Positions 14,574 through 25,004 of a DNA stretch of 41,441 bases are shown here, in pieces. The notes beneath the pieces were generated by a model, which made no database searches, was not told the DNA's origin, and saw only the letters and a list, made by a program, of their open reading frames with translations. Both the position numbers and the translations under genes were made by a program. The stretch covers positions 199,476 through 240,916 of the forward strand of contig JAFUJB010000016.1 of the NCBI GenBank assembly GCA_017473865.1. The letters run 5' to 3'. The DNA is from Clostridia bacterium (lineage in GTDB: Bacteria; Bacillota; Clostridia; Oscillospirales; CAG-272). Numbering within the stretch: position 1 is the stretch's first letter; every line of letters begins with the position of its first letter.

Positions 14574-16559
14574 ATGGAAAGAGCAAACAACAAGTTTAAG
14601 CTTGTTTCGTCGTACAAGCCGACGGGCGACCAGCCCGAAGCTATTGACGCGCTTGTTTCCGGCATAAAGCAGGGCAAAAAAAGGCAGACTTTGCTTGGTG
14701 TTACCGGTTCGGGAAAGACTTTTACTATGGCGAACATAATTGCAAAGGTAAACAAGCCTACCCTCGTTCTTGCGCATAACAAGACTCTTGCCGCGCAGCT
14801 ATGCTCGGAATTCCGCGAATTATTCCCTGAAAACGCGGTTGAATTCTTCGTTTCCTATTACGACTACTACAAGCCGGAGGCGTATATCCCCGGCAGAGAT
14901 CTTTATATTGAAAAAGACGCTCTCGTTAACGACGAGATAGACAAGCTCCGCCACAGCGCGACCTCGTCGCTTTTTGAGCGTAACGACGTTATTATAGTGT
15001 CGAGCGTTTCTTGTATATATTCACTCGGCGACCCTGCCGAATATCAGAAAATGGTACTCGGTCTGCGGCCGGGAATGTTTATGGACAGAAACAAGGTTAT
15101 TGCTTCGCTTATAGAAATGAACTATGACCGAAACGACGTAAATTTTGTTAGAAACAAGTTCCGTGTTCGCGGCGACGTGCTTGAAATTTTCCCCGCTTCG
15201 TCAAGCGACAAGGCAATAAGAGTTGAATTTTTCGACGACGAGATAGACCGCATTTCAGAAATTAACGTAGTTACTGGCGAATTATTGCGCAGGCTCAGCT
15301 ACGTTTCGATATTCCCCGCATCGCACTATGCGATGTCGCCTGAGACAAGAGAGAAGGCGTTAGCTCAGATTGAGCAGGAAATGGTTGAACGGGGAGAATA
15401 TTTCCGAAGTGAAGACAAGCTTATTGAGGCTCAGCGAATTGAAGAAAGAACAAGATACGATCTTGAAATGCTGCGCGAAATCGGCTTCTGCCACGGTGTT
15501 GAAAACTATTCAAGAGTATTGGCGGGAAGAGAACCCGGCTCGACTCCGCATACGCTGCTTGACTATTTCCCCGACGACTATTTAATGTTTATTGACGAAT
15601 CGCACGTAACTTTGCCGCAGGTAAGAGGAATGAGCGGAGGCGACAGAGCGAGAAAGCAAAACCTTGTTGAATTCGGTTTCCGTCTCCCGTCGGCTTATGA
15701 CAACAGACCGCTTTTCTTCGACGAGTTTGACAGGAAGCTTGACAACGTTATCTACGTTTCGGCGACACCGTCCGACTACGAGAGAGAACAGTCGGAAAAC
15801 ATAGTTGAACAGCTTATAAGACCTACCGGACTTGTTGACCCCGAGGTTGAGGTGAGACCAATAAAAGGACAGGTCGACGACCTTATGGGCGAGATAAGAC
15901 TCAGAGCCGAAAAGGGCGAACGCGTACTTGTTACCACCTTGACAAAGAAGATGGCGGAAGACCTTACAGAATATCTTTCGGCTAATATGATCAAGGTTAA
16001 ATATATACACCACAACGTAGAGACTATTGAGCGTATGGAGATTGTGCGCGATCTTCGTATGGGTGTTTTTGACGTTCTTGTAGGCATAAATCTGCTTCGT
16101 GAGGGTCTAGACATACCCGAGGTATCGCTTGTTGCTATACTTGATGCTGACAAAGAAGGCTTTTTGCGCTCGGACACTTCGCTTATACAGACCATAGGCA
16201 GAGCGGCGAGAAATGCGAACGGCAAGGTTATTATGTATGCCGACGAGATAACCCGTTCGATGAAAAAGGCAATTGACGAGACCGAGAAGCGCAGAAAGAT
16301 ACAAATTGCATATAACGAGAAACACGGCATAGTTCCTCAGACGATTAAGAAAAAAGTACTTGATGTTATCGACATCGGTATGAAAGACGACGATACGGTC
16401 AAGGGTAAGAAAAAGAAGATACCCAAGAAGGATATTGACAAGACTATTGAGGAGTTGACAAGGGAAATGAAAGAGTGCGCAAAGCGTCTTGATTTTGAAA
16501 GGGCAGCATATTTGCGCGATACAATTCTGAATTTGCAGAAAGAGAAGAAAAATGGCTGA
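14574..16559 (+). CDS. uvrB: excinuclease ABC subunit B
   Basis: UvrB is the damage-verifying helicase-like subunit of nucleotide excision repair, loaded onto DNA by UvrA and then binding UvrC. The protein of 661 residues has Walker A GVTGSGKT (42-49), the beta-hairpin region with [11 protein letters not shown], Walker B-type DESHVT, helicase motif [11 protein letters not shown] and a C-terminal UVR motif ([11 protein letters not shown]) that contacts UvrC. The frame is open from 14553, but ATG 14574 follows GGGAGGAGCAATAT and gives the standard UvrB N-terminus. The stop overlaps the uvrA start by eight bases, so the two subunits are translationally coupled. Confidence 0.97.
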   Translation: MERANNKFKLVSSYKPTGDQPEAIDALVSGIKQGKKRQTLLGVTGSGKTFTMANIIAKVNKPTLVLAHNKTLAAQLCSEFRELFPENAVEFFVSYYDYYKPEAYIPGRDLYIEKDALVNDEIDKLRHSATSSLFERNDVIIVSSVSCIYSLGDPAEYQKMVLGLRPGMFMDRNKVIASLIEMNYDRNDVNFVRNKFRVRGDVLEIFPASSSDKAIRVEFFDDEIDRISEINVVTGELLRRLSYVSIFPASHYAMSPETREKALAQIEQEMVERGEYFRSEDKLIEAQRIEERTRYDLEMLREIGFCHGVENYSRVLAGREPGSTPHTLLDYFPDDYLMFIDESHVTLPQVRGMSGGDRARKQNLVEFGFRLPSAYDNRPLFFDEFDRKLDNVIYVSATPSDYEREQSENIVEQLIRPTGLVDPEVEVRPIKGQVDDLMGEIRLRAEKGERVLVTTLTKKMAEDLTEYLSANMIKVKYIHHNVETIERMEIVRDLRMGVFDVLVGINLLREGLDIPEVSLVAILDADKEGFLRSDTSLIQTIGRAARNANGKVIMYADEITRSMKKAIDETEKRRKIQIAYNEKHGIVPQTIKKKVLDVIDIGMKDDDTVKGKKKKIPKKDIDKTIEELTREMKECAKRLDFERAAYLRDTILNLQKEKKNG

Positions 16560-19380
16560 AGAAAGAAAACTGACGGTTAAAGGCGTCAGAGTAAACAACC
16601 TTAAAAATATAGACCTTACGATACCGCGTGATAAATTCGTCGTATTTACGGGACTTTCCGGCTCGGGTAAGTCTTCGCTTGCTTTTGATACGATATACGC
16701 CGAGGGGCACAGACGTTTTGTTGAGTCGCTTTCGTCGTATGCACGTATGTTCTTAGGACAGCTTGATAAGCCCGACATAGATTCGATTGAAGGACTTTCA
16801 CCGTCCATTTCAATAGACCAGAAAACAACGTCGAAGAACCCGCGTTCAACCGTTGGAACGGTAACCGAGATATACGACTACCTAAGACTTTTGTATGCCC
16901 GTGTCGGTATACCGCACTGTCCCATTTGCGGCAAAGAAATACGTCAGCAGACGGTAGACCAGATTATTGATACCATACTTGAACTGCCCGAAGGCACGAG
17001 ATTTATGGTAATGGCGCCCGTTGTAAGGGCGAAAAAGGGTATGCACGAAAAGACTCTTGAATCTGCAAAGAAAAGCGGCTACGTGCGTGTCAGAGTTGAC
17101 GGCTCGATATATGACCTTTCCGAAGAAATCAAGCTCGATAAGAATATTAAACATACCATTGATATAGTAATCGACCGACTCGCAATGCGCGATGATATAA
17201 GAACAAGGCTTACTGACTCGGTCGAAAATGCACTTGCATTGGCAGGCGGAAACGTTACCGTAACCATAATAGGCAGAGACGGCAAAGACGACGAGGACGT
17301 AACCTATTCGACAAACTATGCCTGCGAAGAGCATAATATAAGTATGGGTGAAATGTCGCCTCAGATGTTTTCATTCAATAACCCCGCAGGCGCGTGTGAT
17401 ACTTGCGCGGGGCTTGGTGAAATGAGAAGTATGTCGATGGACAAGCTCATTCCCGATAAGAGTTTATCGCTTCGTGAGGGCGCGATAAACTGTAACGGCT
17501 TCAAAACGCTTGGCGAGGATACTTGGATGGGGCCTCTGTTTGAGGCGGTGGGTAAAAAATACGGATTTACTCTTGATACGCCCATTAAGGACTATTCAAA
17601 GCAGGCGTATGAAGTTCTTGCAAACGGATCTACTGATATGTACGATATTACGAGAGCGTACAGCGGAGTGGTCAAGCACCAGATAGTAAAATTTGACGGT
17701 CTTTTGAAGATAGTACAGCAAAGATACGACATGATGGGAACAGAGTATTACGAGCAGTTTATTGAGAATACGTCGTGCCCGAAATGCCACGGCAAGAGAC
17801 TTAAGGCAGAGGCGCTTGCAGTAACTGTCGGAGGAAAGAACATATACGAGTTTTGCGCTATGTCTATTTCCGAAGCGCTGGTATTTGTAAACGGCTTAAA
17901 ATTTACCGATATGGAATACAGCATCGCGAAAGAGATTATAAAAGAGATAAAATCAAGACTCGGATTTCTTGAAAACGTCGGACTTGAATATCTTACGTTA
18001 ACCCGTAAGGCAGGCACTCTTTCGGGCGGTGAGGCGCAGAGGATAAGACTTGCAACGCAGATAGGTTCGTCGCTTATGGGAGTTATGTACGTGCTTGACG
18101 AACCCAGCATCGGACTGCATCAGAGGGATAACAGAAAGCTCATTGATACACTTAAGCGTTTCAGAGATACGGGCAACAGCCTTATTGTTGTCGAGCACGA
18201 CGAAGAAACCATGATGGAATCCGACTATATCGTTGACATAGGACCCGGTGCGGGAATTCACGGCGGTAAGGTAGTAGCGCAGGGTACACCGCAAGAAATA
18301 ATGGAAAACACAGAGTCGATCACGGGCGACTATCTTTCGGGCAGAAAAAAGATAGCTGTGCCAAAAGTTCGCAGAAAGGGTAACGGCAATTATATCACCG
18401 TTAAGGGCGCGACAGAGCATAACCTGAAAAACATTGATGCCAAGTTCCCGCTTGGCGTGCTTAACTGTGTAACGGGTGTTTCTGGCTCGGGTAAATCCTC
18501 TCTTGTAAACGGTATACTCTATCAGGTTCTTGCGAAAGAGCTGAACAGGGCGTATACCTATCCGGGAGCATATAAGTCTATCGAGGGTATTGAGCATCTC
18601 GACAAGGTCATCGCTATTGACCAGAGCCCGATAGGCAGAACACCGAGATCTAACCCCGCAACCTATACGGGACTTTTCGGGGATATAAGAGACCTGTTTG
18701 CCAAAACACCCGATGCAAAGCAGAGGGGATACGGCCCCGGCAGATTTTCGTTTAACGTTAAAGGCGGACGCTGCGAAGCGTGCGAGGGCGACGGCGTAAA
18801 GAAGATCGAAATGCACTTCTTGCCCGACGTATACGTAACGTGCGACGTATGCCACGGAAAGAGATATAACCGTGATACGCTTGAAGTTAAGTACAAGGGC
18901 AAGAGTATATTTGACGTGCTTGATATGACCGTGGAAGAGGGACTTGATTTCTTCCAAGGCATACCGAGGATAAAGAATAAACTGCAGACGTTGTATGACG
19001 TAGGTTTAGGATATATTAAGATAGGACAGTCGTCGACGACTCTTTCGGGCGGTGAGGCGCAGAGAGTAAAGCTTGCAACCGAGCTTGCGAAACGCAGTAC
19101 GGGCAAGACGGTGTATATACTTGACGAGCCTACAACGGGCTTGCATACGGCTGACGTTGACAGGCTTATAACGATATTGAACAGACTTGTTGACGAGGGT
19201 AACACGGTTATTGTAATCGAGCATAACCTTGACGTAATCAAGGTAGCCGACCATATAATCGACCTAGGTCCCGAGGGCGGCGACAAGGGTGGTAGAATTA
19301 TTGCTCAGGGCACACCCGAACAAGTAGCAAAAAATGCAAAATCATATACGGGTATGTACCTCAAAAAAGTATTGAAATAA
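16552..19380 (+). CDS. uvrA: excinuclease ABC subunit A
   Basis: UvrA is the damage-recognition ATPase of nucleotide excision repair; a dimer scans DNA and delivers UvrB. The 942 residues are the usual length. Both ABC modules are complete: Walker [11 protein letters not shown] near the N-terminus and [10 protein letters not shown] near residue 640, two LSGGEAQR signatures and two DEP Walker B motifs ([18 protein letters not shown]). Zinc-binding cysteine pairs are seen in [21 protein letters not shown], and CEACEGDG with CDVCHGKR. The ATG overlaps the end of uvrB. uvrC is not in the window. Confidence 0.97.
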   Translation: MAEERKLTVKGVRVNNLKNIDLTIPRDKFVVFTGLSGSGKSSLAFDTIYAEGHRRFVESLSSYARMFLGQLDKPDIDSIEGLSPSISIDQKTTSKNPRSTVGTVTEIYDYLRLLYARVGIPHCPICGKEIRQQTVDQIIDTILELPEGTRFMVMAPVVRAKKGMHEKTLESAKKSGYVRVRVDGSIYDLSEEIKLDKNIKHTIDIVIDRLAMRDDIRTRLTDSVENALALAGGNVTVTIIGRDGKDDEDVTYSTNYACEEHNISMGEMSPQMFSFNNPAGACDTCAGLGEMRSMSMDKLIPDKSLSLREGAINCNGFKTLGEDTWMGPLFEAVGKKYGFTLDTPIKDYSKQAYEVLANGSTDMYDITRAYSGVVKHQIVKFDGLLKIVQQRYDMMGTEYYEQFIENTSCPKCHGKRLKAEALAVTVGGKNIYEFCAMSISEALVFVNGLKFTDMEYSIAKEIIKEIKSRLGFLENVGLEYLTLTRKAGTLSGGEAQRIRLATQIGSSLMGVMYVLDEPSIGLHQRDNRKLIDTLKRFRDTGNSLIVVEHDEETMMESDYIVDIGPGAGIHGGKVVAQGTPQEIMENTESITGDYLSGRKKIAVPKVRRKGNGNYITVKGATEHNLKNIDAKFPLGVLNCVTGVSGSGKSSLVNGILYQVLAKELNRAYTYPGAYKSIEGIEHLDKVIAIDQSPIGRTPRSNPATYTGLFGDIRDLFAKTPDAKQRGYGPGRFSFNVKGGRCEACEGDGVKKIEMHFLPDVYVTCDVCHGKRYNRDTLEVKYKGKSIFDVLDMTVEEGLDFFQGIPRIKNKLQTLYDVGLGYIKIGQSSTTLSGGEAQRVKLATELAKRSTGKTVYILDEPTTGLHTADVDRLITILNRLVDEGNTVIVIEHNLDVIKVADHIIDLGPEGGDKGGRIIAQGTPEQVAKNAKSYTGMYLKKVLK

Positions 19381-19383
19381 CCT

Positions 19384-19797
19384 CCCCCTTTTTTGTAAAA
19401 AAGTGGGGCACCTACTTTCTTTTAAGGAAAGAAAGTAGGCAAAGAAACCTTGCAACATTGGTTTGCAGAGACAATATTGCCTAATTTGTAGGGGGCGACG
19501 TCCTCGACGCCCCGTTTAAAGCGAAGCGGGGCAAAAACCTTGCAACACGGGTTTGCGGAGGCAATAAAGTTCAGGTTATTATTTGTAGGGACAGGAGTCC
19601 TCGACTGTCCGCAAATCCCATAAGAAAAGTTTTGAGGGATTCAAAAGGGGCTTTTTTCAAAAAGGCCGCCACGCGGCAGGGCTTATGGGTTTTCAGAAGC
19701 CATTTAGTAAAGTTTTTGCGGAGTCAAGAGGAGCTTTTTTCAAAAAGCTCCTCTTGTGGGTTTCAGGGCAAAGCCCTGACTGTTTATGCTTCTACAA
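19384..19797. repeat. modular hairpin repeat cluster, copy 4
   Basis: The cluster begins right after uvrA with a CCCC/GGGG hairpin (19384-19408; a weak terminator candidate without a T-run) and a 12-bp stem CCTACTTTCTTT/AAAGAAAGTAGG (19411-19439). Then come foldbacks GGGGCG/CGCCCC (19492-19513) and GGACAG/CTGTCC (19589-19610), a GCCGC-CAC-GCGGC hairpin near 19665, a GAGGAGCTTTTTTC/AAAAAGCTCCTC hairpin near 19729-19754 and AGGGC-AAA-GCCCT (19765-19777). No gene is supported. Confidence 0.8.
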
Positions 19798-19824
19798 GAA
19801 AACGCGAGAGCGTTTTCTTTTTTT
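19798..19824 (+). terminator. intrinsic terminator
   Basis: GAAAACGC/GCGTTTTC with a GAGA loop (19798-19817) is followed by seven T residues. The stem is identical to that at 811-830. It probably ends uvrBA transcripts. The following 19825-20052 is A+T-rich, with no recognised feature. Confidence 0.85.
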
Positions 19825-20052
19825 GTAGGATAATATATCGAATCTGCCTTTCTAATTATTTAATTTGAACTTTACATCTTTTGCAAACCCTAAGTTGCAA
19901 GTTCTTTGCCGAGCTTTCTTTCAAGAAAGCGGGGGGAGAAAAACAAAGTAAAATATTATATAATCCCAAGAAAATGGCATGCAAACCTCTTTTTCCTTGC
20001 CTTTTTTTCAAAAAAACGACGATTTCATAAAATGTTAACAATATTATTCGTT

Positions 20053-20079
20053 TTAGCACTTGACAATTGAGAGTGATAA
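20053..20079 (+). promoter_or_regulatory. CIRCE operator 1 with hrcA operon promoter
   Basis: TTAGCACTT-N9-GAGTGATAA (20053-20079) is the HrcA operator with one departure in the right arm and a T at the end of the left arm. The likely -35 box TTGACA (20060-20065) lies inside it, and a weak -10 TAAATT (20083-20088) follows at 17 bp. HrcA bound here would block RNA polymerase. Confidence 0.9.
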
Positions 20080-20100
20080 TGGTAAATTTTATATAAAGTT

Positions 20101-20127
20101 TTAGCACTTGCGAAAATTGAGTGCTAA
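20101..20127 (+). promoter_or_regulatory. CIRCE operator 2
   Basis: TTAGCACTT-N9-GAGTGCTAA fits the CIRCE consensus with one change. It lies 21 bases after the first operator, at about the expected transcription start, and ends 23 bases before the hrcA start. Two operators suggest tight HrcA repression. Confidence 0.94.
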
Positions 20128-20150
20128 AAAATAAAAAGGGGGGCAGAACA

Positions 20151-21233
20151 GTGTACGGCAACGGCAATGAATTAAGCGAACGCAAAAAAATGATTTTGCG
20201 TGCGATAATTGACGCACATATTGACCGCGGCGAACCCGTTGGTTCAAAGTATCTTATACAGAACAATAACATTGCGTACTCATCGGCAACCGTCCGTAAC
20301 GAAATGGCAGAGCTTGAAGAGCTTGGTTATCTTGAACAGCCCCACACGTCTGCGGGACGTATTCCCTCTGAGCTTGGTTACAGATTCTACGTCGACTCGC
20401 TTATGGAAAGATACAGATACACTCGCGATGAGCTTGAACAGCTTGACACCATTAAGAAGTCAAAAGAAGAAGAACTCGACCGGATAATTGAACAGGCGGG
20501 ACGTCTTTTCTCGCGTATAACTAACTATACGGCAATTACGGTTAAGCCGAGGCCGGTGCAGGTAGTTATCTCGCAGTTTAACACGGTATACGTTGACTCT
20601 CACAGTTTTGTGCTCGTTATGGTATCCAATACGGGCGTTGCAAAAACAAAGCTTATAAAAACCTCGGCGCCCATTGACCCTGCGCTTACCGACAAGCTTT
20701 CGTCGCTTCTCAATATGCACCTTTCAGGTATAAATATTGCGGAACTTGCATATTCTTCCATAATAGACATACAACGCAGTATGTTCGGTTACGAGGAGAT
20801 CGTCGAGCCTATAATAAAATGTATCTATGATACGGTAAACGAGATAGACAGGGGCGACGTTAAGGTAGAGCAGGTAAACAGACTGCTTGAATTTCCCGAA
20901 TATTCAAATCTTTCCGAGCTTCGCGGACTTATCGGTATGCTCGAACAGAAAGAAGACATCCTCAATATTATCAGCAATTCCAAAAAGGATACAATAAATA
21001 TACTCATCGGTAAAGAAAACTCGGTGGACATAATGAACAATTCCACTCTGATTTTCAAGACCATTACGGCAAACGACAAGGTAGTGGGCGCCATCGGCGT
21101 TATCGGCCCTTGCAGAATGGACTATTCAAAAGTAATAACGACGCTTGATATGATATCGAACAGCATAACGGGTATGTTCGGAAGCGATCAGGCAATGCTG
21201 ACCGATGGTGAAAAAGGAGAAAACAATGACTGA
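20151..21233 (+). CDS. hrcA: heat-inducible transcription repressor HrcA
   Basis: HrcA represses class I heat-shock genes by binding CIRCE; its folding depends on GroEL, so chaperone shortage relieves repression. The protein of 360 residues has an N-terminal winged helix (ERKKMILRAIIDAHIDRGEPVGS, split here as ERKKMILRAIID and RGEPVGS), the SSATVRNEMAELEELGYLEQ recognition segment, PHTSAGRIPSELGYRFYVD and the C-terminal sensing domain ending IGVIGPCRMDY. The frame is open from 20121, but that codon lies inside CIRCE 2; GTG 20151, preceded by AAGGGGGG, is chosen. It leads the operon and overlaps grpE by eight bases. It represses itself and the operon through the two operators just upstream. 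Confidence 0.96.
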   Translation: MYGNGNELSERKKMILRAIIDAHIDRGEPVGSKYLIQNNNIAYSSATVRNEMAELEELGYLEQPHTSAGRIPSELGYRFYVDSLMERYRYTRDELEQLDTIKKSKEEELDRIIEQAGRLFSRITNYTAITVKPRPVQVVISQFNTVYVDSHSFVLVMVSNTGVAKTKLIKTSAPIDPALTDKLSSLLNMHLSGINIAELAYSSIIDIQRSMFGYEEIVEPIIKCIYDTVNEIDRGDVKVEQVNRLLEFPEYSNLSELRGLIGMLEQKEDILNIISNSKKDTINILIGKENSVDIMNNSTLIFKTITANDKVVGAIGVIGPCRMDYSKVITTLDMISNSITGMFGSDQAMLTDGEKGENND

Positions 21234-21774
21234 AGAAAAGAAGATAAACGAAGAGGTCGCACAAAACGCTGACGCGCCTAAAGCCGAAGCTGAAAAGAAA
21301 GAAAAAAAGACTTCCAAAAAAGAGACAGACGCTCTTAAAAAAGAGATAGAAACTTTAAAGGCTTCGCTTGAAGAGCAAAACGATAAGTATCTGCGCATTG
21401 TTGCCGAATACGACAACTACCGTAAAAGAGCGCAGAAAGAAAAAGAGGGAATTTACAGCGACGCTTACGTTGACGCTGTAAAAGAGCTTCTTCCCGTTAT
21501 GGATAATCTTGAACGCGCTGTCGCATTTGCCGAAAGCGGTAATCTTGCAGAGGGAGTTACTTTGACTCTCAATATGTTCAAAGAGATATTCACAAAGATG
21601 GGCGTTGAAGAGATCCCCACGGAAAACGTTGAATTTGACCCTAACGTTCACAACGCGGTAATGCACGTTGAAGATGAAGCTTTAGGCGAAAATATGGTTG
21701 CCGAAACCTTTAGTAAGGGATATAAAAAAGGCGACAAGATCATAAGATATGCAATGGTAAAGGTTGCAAACTGA
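21226..21774 (+). CDS. grpE: nucleotide exchange factor GrpE
   Basis: GrpE releases ADP from DnaK and so drives the chaperone cycle. The 182-residue product has a charged, lysine- and glutamate-rich N-terminus, a long coiled-coil helix that forms the dimer (about 25-85, with LRIVAEYDNYRKRAQKE), and a C-terminal beta domain with VEEIPTENVEFDPNVHNAV. The frame extends to 21205, but ATG 21226 follows AAAAAGGAGAAAACA and overlaps the hrcA stop, an arrangement expected for coupled translation. It sits in the usual order hrcA-grpE-dnaK-dnaJ. Confidence 0.96.
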   Translation: MTEEKKINEEVAQNADAPKAEAEKKEKKTSKKETDALKKEIETLKASLEEQNDKYLRIVAEYDNYRKRAQKEKEGIYSDAYVDAVKELLPVMDNLERAVAFAESGNLAEGVTLTLNMFKEIFTKMGVEEIPTENVEFDPNVHNAVMHVEDEALGENMVAETFSKGYKKGDKIIRYAMVKVAN

Positions 21775-21820
21775 ATTAAGAAAGAATAACATTCACTTAA
21801 CATAAACGGAGGAAAAAATT

Positions 21821-23656
21821 ATGGCAAAGATTATTGGTATTGACCTTGGAACAACAAACTCATGCGTAGCAGTATATGAAGGCGGCGAGCCTATCGTTAT
21901 ACCCAATCCCGAAGGTGCAAGAACAACCCCCTCGGTTGTTGCATTTTCAAAAACAGGCGAAAGAATGGTAGGTCAGGTCGCAAAAAGACAGGGCATTACA
22001 AACCCCGACAGAACAATTATGTCGGTTAAGCGTGAAATGGGTTCTGACTACAAAGTAACCGTAGACGGAAAGTCATATTCACCTCAGGAAATTTCATCTA
22101 TGATTCTTCAGAAGCTTAAGGCTGATGCCGAAGCATATCTCGGTACACCCGTAACACAGGCTGTAATCACGGTTCCCGCATACTTCTCCGACGCACAGCG
22201 TCAGGCTACGAAGGATGCAGGTAAGATTGCAGGTCTTGAAGTTCTCAGAATCATCAACGAGCCTACGGCTGCAGCTCTTGCATACGGTATGGACAAGGAA
22301 GAAGAACAGAAGATCATGATCTTCGACCTTGGCGGCGGTACTTTCGACGTATCACTTCTTGAAATCAGCGACGGCGTATTTGAAGTTCTTGCAACAGCAG
22401 GTAACAACAAGCTCGGCGGCGACGACTTTGACCAGAGAGTAATCGACTGGATTGCAGACACGTTCCAGAAAGAAAACGGAATTGATCTCCGTCAGGACAA
22501 AATGGCTCTCCAGAGACTTAAGGAAGCTGCAGAAAAGGCTAAGATCGAGCTTTCGGGTATGGCTTCTTCGAACATTAACTTACCCTTTATTACAGCAGAC
22601 GCAACCGGCCCCAAGCACTTTGACGCTACTTTGACAAGAGCGAAGTTCAATGAACTTACGGCAGACCTCGTTGAAGCAACGATGGTTCCCACGAAGAGAG
22701 CATTGTCAGATGTGGGCCTTTCTCCCTCTCAGATAGATAAAGTACTTCTCGTAGGCGGTTCGACAAGAATTCCCGCAGTTCAGGAAGCAGTTAAAAACTT
22801 TATCGGCAAAGAGCCCTTCAAGGGTATCAACCCCGATGAATGTGTTGCTATCGGTGCGGCTGTACAGGCAGGCGTACTCGGCGGCGAAGTAAAAGACCTT
22901 CTCTTGCTCGACGTAACACCCCTTTCACTCGGTATTGAAACTCTCGGCGGCGTATTTAACCGCATTATCGACAGAAATACAACGATTCCCGTAAAGAAGA
23001 GCCAGATCTATTCTACCGCGGCTGACGGACAGACTTCGGTTGAAATTCACGTTCTTCAGGGTGAAAGAGATATGGCAAAGGGCAACACGACCCTCGGCAG
23101 ATTTATTCTTGACGGTATTCCTGCGGCTCCCAGAGGAGTACCTCAGATCGAAGTTACTTTTGATATTGACGCTAACGGTATCGTAAACGTAACAGCGCAG
23201 GACAAGGGTACGGGCAAAGAACAGCATATCACTATCACGTCTTCTACCAATATGAGTCAGGAAGATATTGAAAAGGCTGTAAAAGAAGCAGAAAAGTATG
23301 CCGAAGAAGACAAGAAGCTCAAGGAAGCCGTTGAAGTGAAGAATCAGGCAGAAAGCCTTATCTTCCAGTCTGAAAAGACACTTAACGAAGTAGGCGACAA
23401 ACTTGCCGATGCTGACAAGGCTGACGTAAAGGCGGCTGTTGAAAAGCTTAAGGAAACCGTTAAGACTGATAACACCGAAAGCATCAAAGCTGATACAGAA
23501 GCTCTCCAGCAGGCATTCTACAAGCTGAGTGAAAAGCTCTATGCACAGCAGGCACCTCAGGGTGATGCAGGTCAGCAGGGCGGAAACAATGCAGGCGGAA
23601 ACACAGGCGACGGCGACGCATTCTACGGCGACTACGAAGACAAAACAAATAACTGA
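21821..23656 (+). CDS. dnaK: chaperone DnaK (Hsp70)
   Basis: DnaK is the ATP-driven Hsp70 chaperone. The 611 residues are a typical Firmicutes length, shorter than E. coli DnaK because the extra loop in the nucleotide-binding domain is absent. Visible signatures are [14 protein letters not shown] at the start, [14 protein letters not shown] near residue 168, and [14 protein letters not shown] near 308. The linker [13 protein letters not shown], the substrate-binding beta domain and a helical lid follow, ending in a Gly/Asn-rich tail with [11 protein letters not shown]. The start is preceded by ACGGAGGAAAAAATT. Codon choice appears more restricted than in neighbouring genes, as expected for a highly expressed protein. 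Confidence 0.98.
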   Translation: MAKIIGIDLGTTNSCVAVYEGGEPIVIPNPEGARTTPSVVAFSKTGERMVGQVAKRQGITNPDRTIMSVKREMGSDYKVTVDGKSYSPQEISSMILQKLKADAEAYLGTPVTQAVITVPAYFSDAQRQATKDAGKIAGLEVLRIINEPTAAALAYGMDKEEEQKIMIFDLGGGTFDVSLLEISDGVFEVLATAGNNKLGGDDFDQRVIDWIADTFQKENGIDLRQDKMALQRLKEAAEKAKIELSGMASSNINLPFITADATGPKHFDATLTRAKFNELTADLVEATMVPTKRALSDVGLSPSQIDKVLLVGGSTRIPAVQEAVKNFIGKEPFKGINPDECVAIGAAVQAGVLGGEVKDLLLLDVTPLSLGIETLGGVFNRIIDRNTTIPVKKSQIYSTAADGQTSVEIHVLQGERDMAKGNTTLGRFILDGIPAAPRGVPQIEVTFDIDANGIVNVTAQDKGTGKEQHITITSSTNMSQEDIEKAVKEAEKYAEEDKKLKEAVEVKNQAESLIFQSEKTLNEVGDKLADADKADVKAAVEKLKETVKTDNTESIKADTEALQQAFYKLSEKLYAQQAPQGDAGQQGGNNAGGNTGDGDAFYGDYEDKTNN

Positions 23657-23673
23657 TCATAAGTATTGATTAC

Positions 23674-23709
23674 GCGCTGTTGGCGGCAGAAATGCCGTCA
23701 ACAGTACGC
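23674..23709 (+). other. dnaK-dnaJ intercistronic hairpin
   Basis: CTGTTG (23677-23682) pairs with CAACAG (23699-23704), and CGGCA (23684-23688) with TGCCG (23693-23697), closing a GAAA tetraloop; GCG/CGC can extend the base. There is no T-run, so it is more likely an RNA-stability or processing element that makes DnaK exceed DnaJ than a full terminator. This role is inferred. Confidence 0.7.
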
Positions 23710-23742
23710 TTGTTTATACATAAACGTTATAAGAGGTAAAAT

Positions 23743-24879
23743 ATGGCGGACAATAAACGGGATTACTATGAGGTGCTCGGCGTTGACAAGTCATCGGACG
23801 AGCAAACAATAAAAAAAGCTTACAGAAAGCTTGCAAAACAGTACCACCCCGATATGAATCCCGGCGACCAGGAAGCAGAAAAAAAGTTTAAGGAAATAAA
23901 CGAGGCCTACGCCGTACTCAGCGACAGCGAGAAAAAGGCGCGCTATGACCAATACGGTCATGCGGGAGTTGATCCCAATATGGGAGGAAACGGATTTGGT
24001 GATTTCGGCGGATTCGGCGGTTTTGATTTCGGAGACATCTTCGGCAGCTTTTTCGGCGGTGGCGGCGGTGGTTTTTCGTCGCAGAAAAGAAATGCGCCCA
24101 TGCGCGGCGACGATTTACGCGTTCATATAACGATATCTTTTGAAGAAGCGGCATTTGGATGTAAGAAAGAAATATCTTATAACCGAGTTGAAACTTGCAG
24201 CGAATGCTCGGGCAGCGGTGCTCAGAAGGGTACTTCTGCTGAAACCTGTCAGACCTGCGGCGGAAGCGGTCAGGTAAGAGTTACTCAGAGAACGGCTCTC
24301 GGTATGTTCCAGACTACCAAGGCATGCGATGCCTGCGGCGGTAAGGGTAAAATTATCAAGAGTCCGTGTACGAACTGTCGCGGAACGGGTTACGTCAGAA
24401 TCAAGAAAACTGTTGAAGCGACTATTCCTGCGGGTATTGACGACGGACAGAGAGTTATTTTGCAGAACCTCGGAAATGCGGGTAAAAACGGCGGCGGCTA
24501 CGGCGACCTTTACGTTTCCGTGTCGATAAGACCTCACCCCGTATTTGAAAGAGACGGCTACAATATCTACTGCGACGTGCCGATAACGTTCGTTGAAGCG
24601 GCTCTCGGTGCAGAAATAGACGTACCTACGCTTGAAGGTAAGGTAAAATACACAATTCCCGAAGGAACGCAAACGCACACGAGCTTTACTCTTCGCGGCA
24701 AGGGTATACAGAGCCTCCGTTCAAAGAGCCGAGGCGACTTGATATTCAGAGTTATCGTTGAAGTGCCTAAAGGTTTGACAGGCGCACAGAAGGATGCTTT
24801 GAAGAACTTTGCGGAAGTTTGCGGTAATTCAAACTATTCAAAGAAAGAATCTTTCAGAAAAAAGATTTTCGGTAAATAA
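23743..24879 (+). CDS. dnaJ: chaperone DnaJ (Hsp40)
   Basis: DnaJ delivers clients to DnaK and stimulates its ATPase. The 378-residue protein has all type I modules: J domain with H35-P36-D37, a Gly/Phe-rich linker (about 75-115) and a zinc-finger domain with four CxxCxGxG repeats (CSECSGSG, CQTCGGSG, CDACGGKG, CTNCRGTG). The C-terminal beta domains contain TIPAGIDDGQRV and a second PEGTQTHTSFTLRGKG. The start follows AAGAGGTAAAAT. It ends before a strong hairpin, so the HrcA-controlled transcript probably ends mainly here. Confidence 0.97.
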   Translation: MADNKRDYYEVLGVDKSSDEQTIKKAYRKLAKQYHPDMNPGDQEAEKKFKEINEAYAVLSDSEKKARYDQYGHAGVDPNMGGNGFGDFGGFGGFDFGDIFGSFFGGGGGGFSSQKRNAPMRGDDLRVHITISFEEAAFGCKKEISYNRVETCSECSGSGAQKGTSAETCQTCGGSGQVRVTQRTALGMFQTTKACDACGGKGKIIKSPCTNCRGTGYVRIKKTVEATIPAGIDDGQRVILQNLGNAGKNGGGYGDLYVSVSIRPHPVFERDGYNIYCDVPITFVEAALGAEIDVPTLEGKVKYTIPEGTQTHTSFTLRGKGIQSLRSKSRGDLIFRVIVEVPKGLTGAQKDALKNFAEVCGNSNYSKKESFRKKIFGK

Positions 24880-24885
24880 TATTGA

Positions 24886-24917
24886 GAATGTGTGGGCTTC
24901 GCCCACACATTCTTTTA
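24886..24917 (+). terminator. terminator after dnaJ
   Basis: A perfect 12-bp stem GAATGTGTGGGC/GCCCACACATTC with a TTC loop (24886-24912) is followed by TTTTAAT. It separates the heat-shock genes from prmA, which has its own promoter. Confidence 0.8.
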
Positions 24918-24933
24918 ATATTGCCGAAAGCCG

Positions 24934-24962
24934 TTGCGGAATTCCGCTTTTTATGATATAAT
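24934..24962 (+). promoter_or_regulatory. promoter for prmA
   Basis: TTGCGG (24934-24939) and TATAAT (24957-24962) are 17 bp apart, just downstream of the dnaJ terminator and about 40 bases before the prmA start. Confidence 0.65.
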
Positions 24963-25004
24963 ATCTTTGTATGTTTCAGTTAACTTATGAGAGGAATTTT
25001 AAAT

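Noticed and set aside
19632-19868. 78-codon plus-strand reading frame after uvrA
   Set aside because: It is made of repeat modules and runs through the terminator at 19798-19824.
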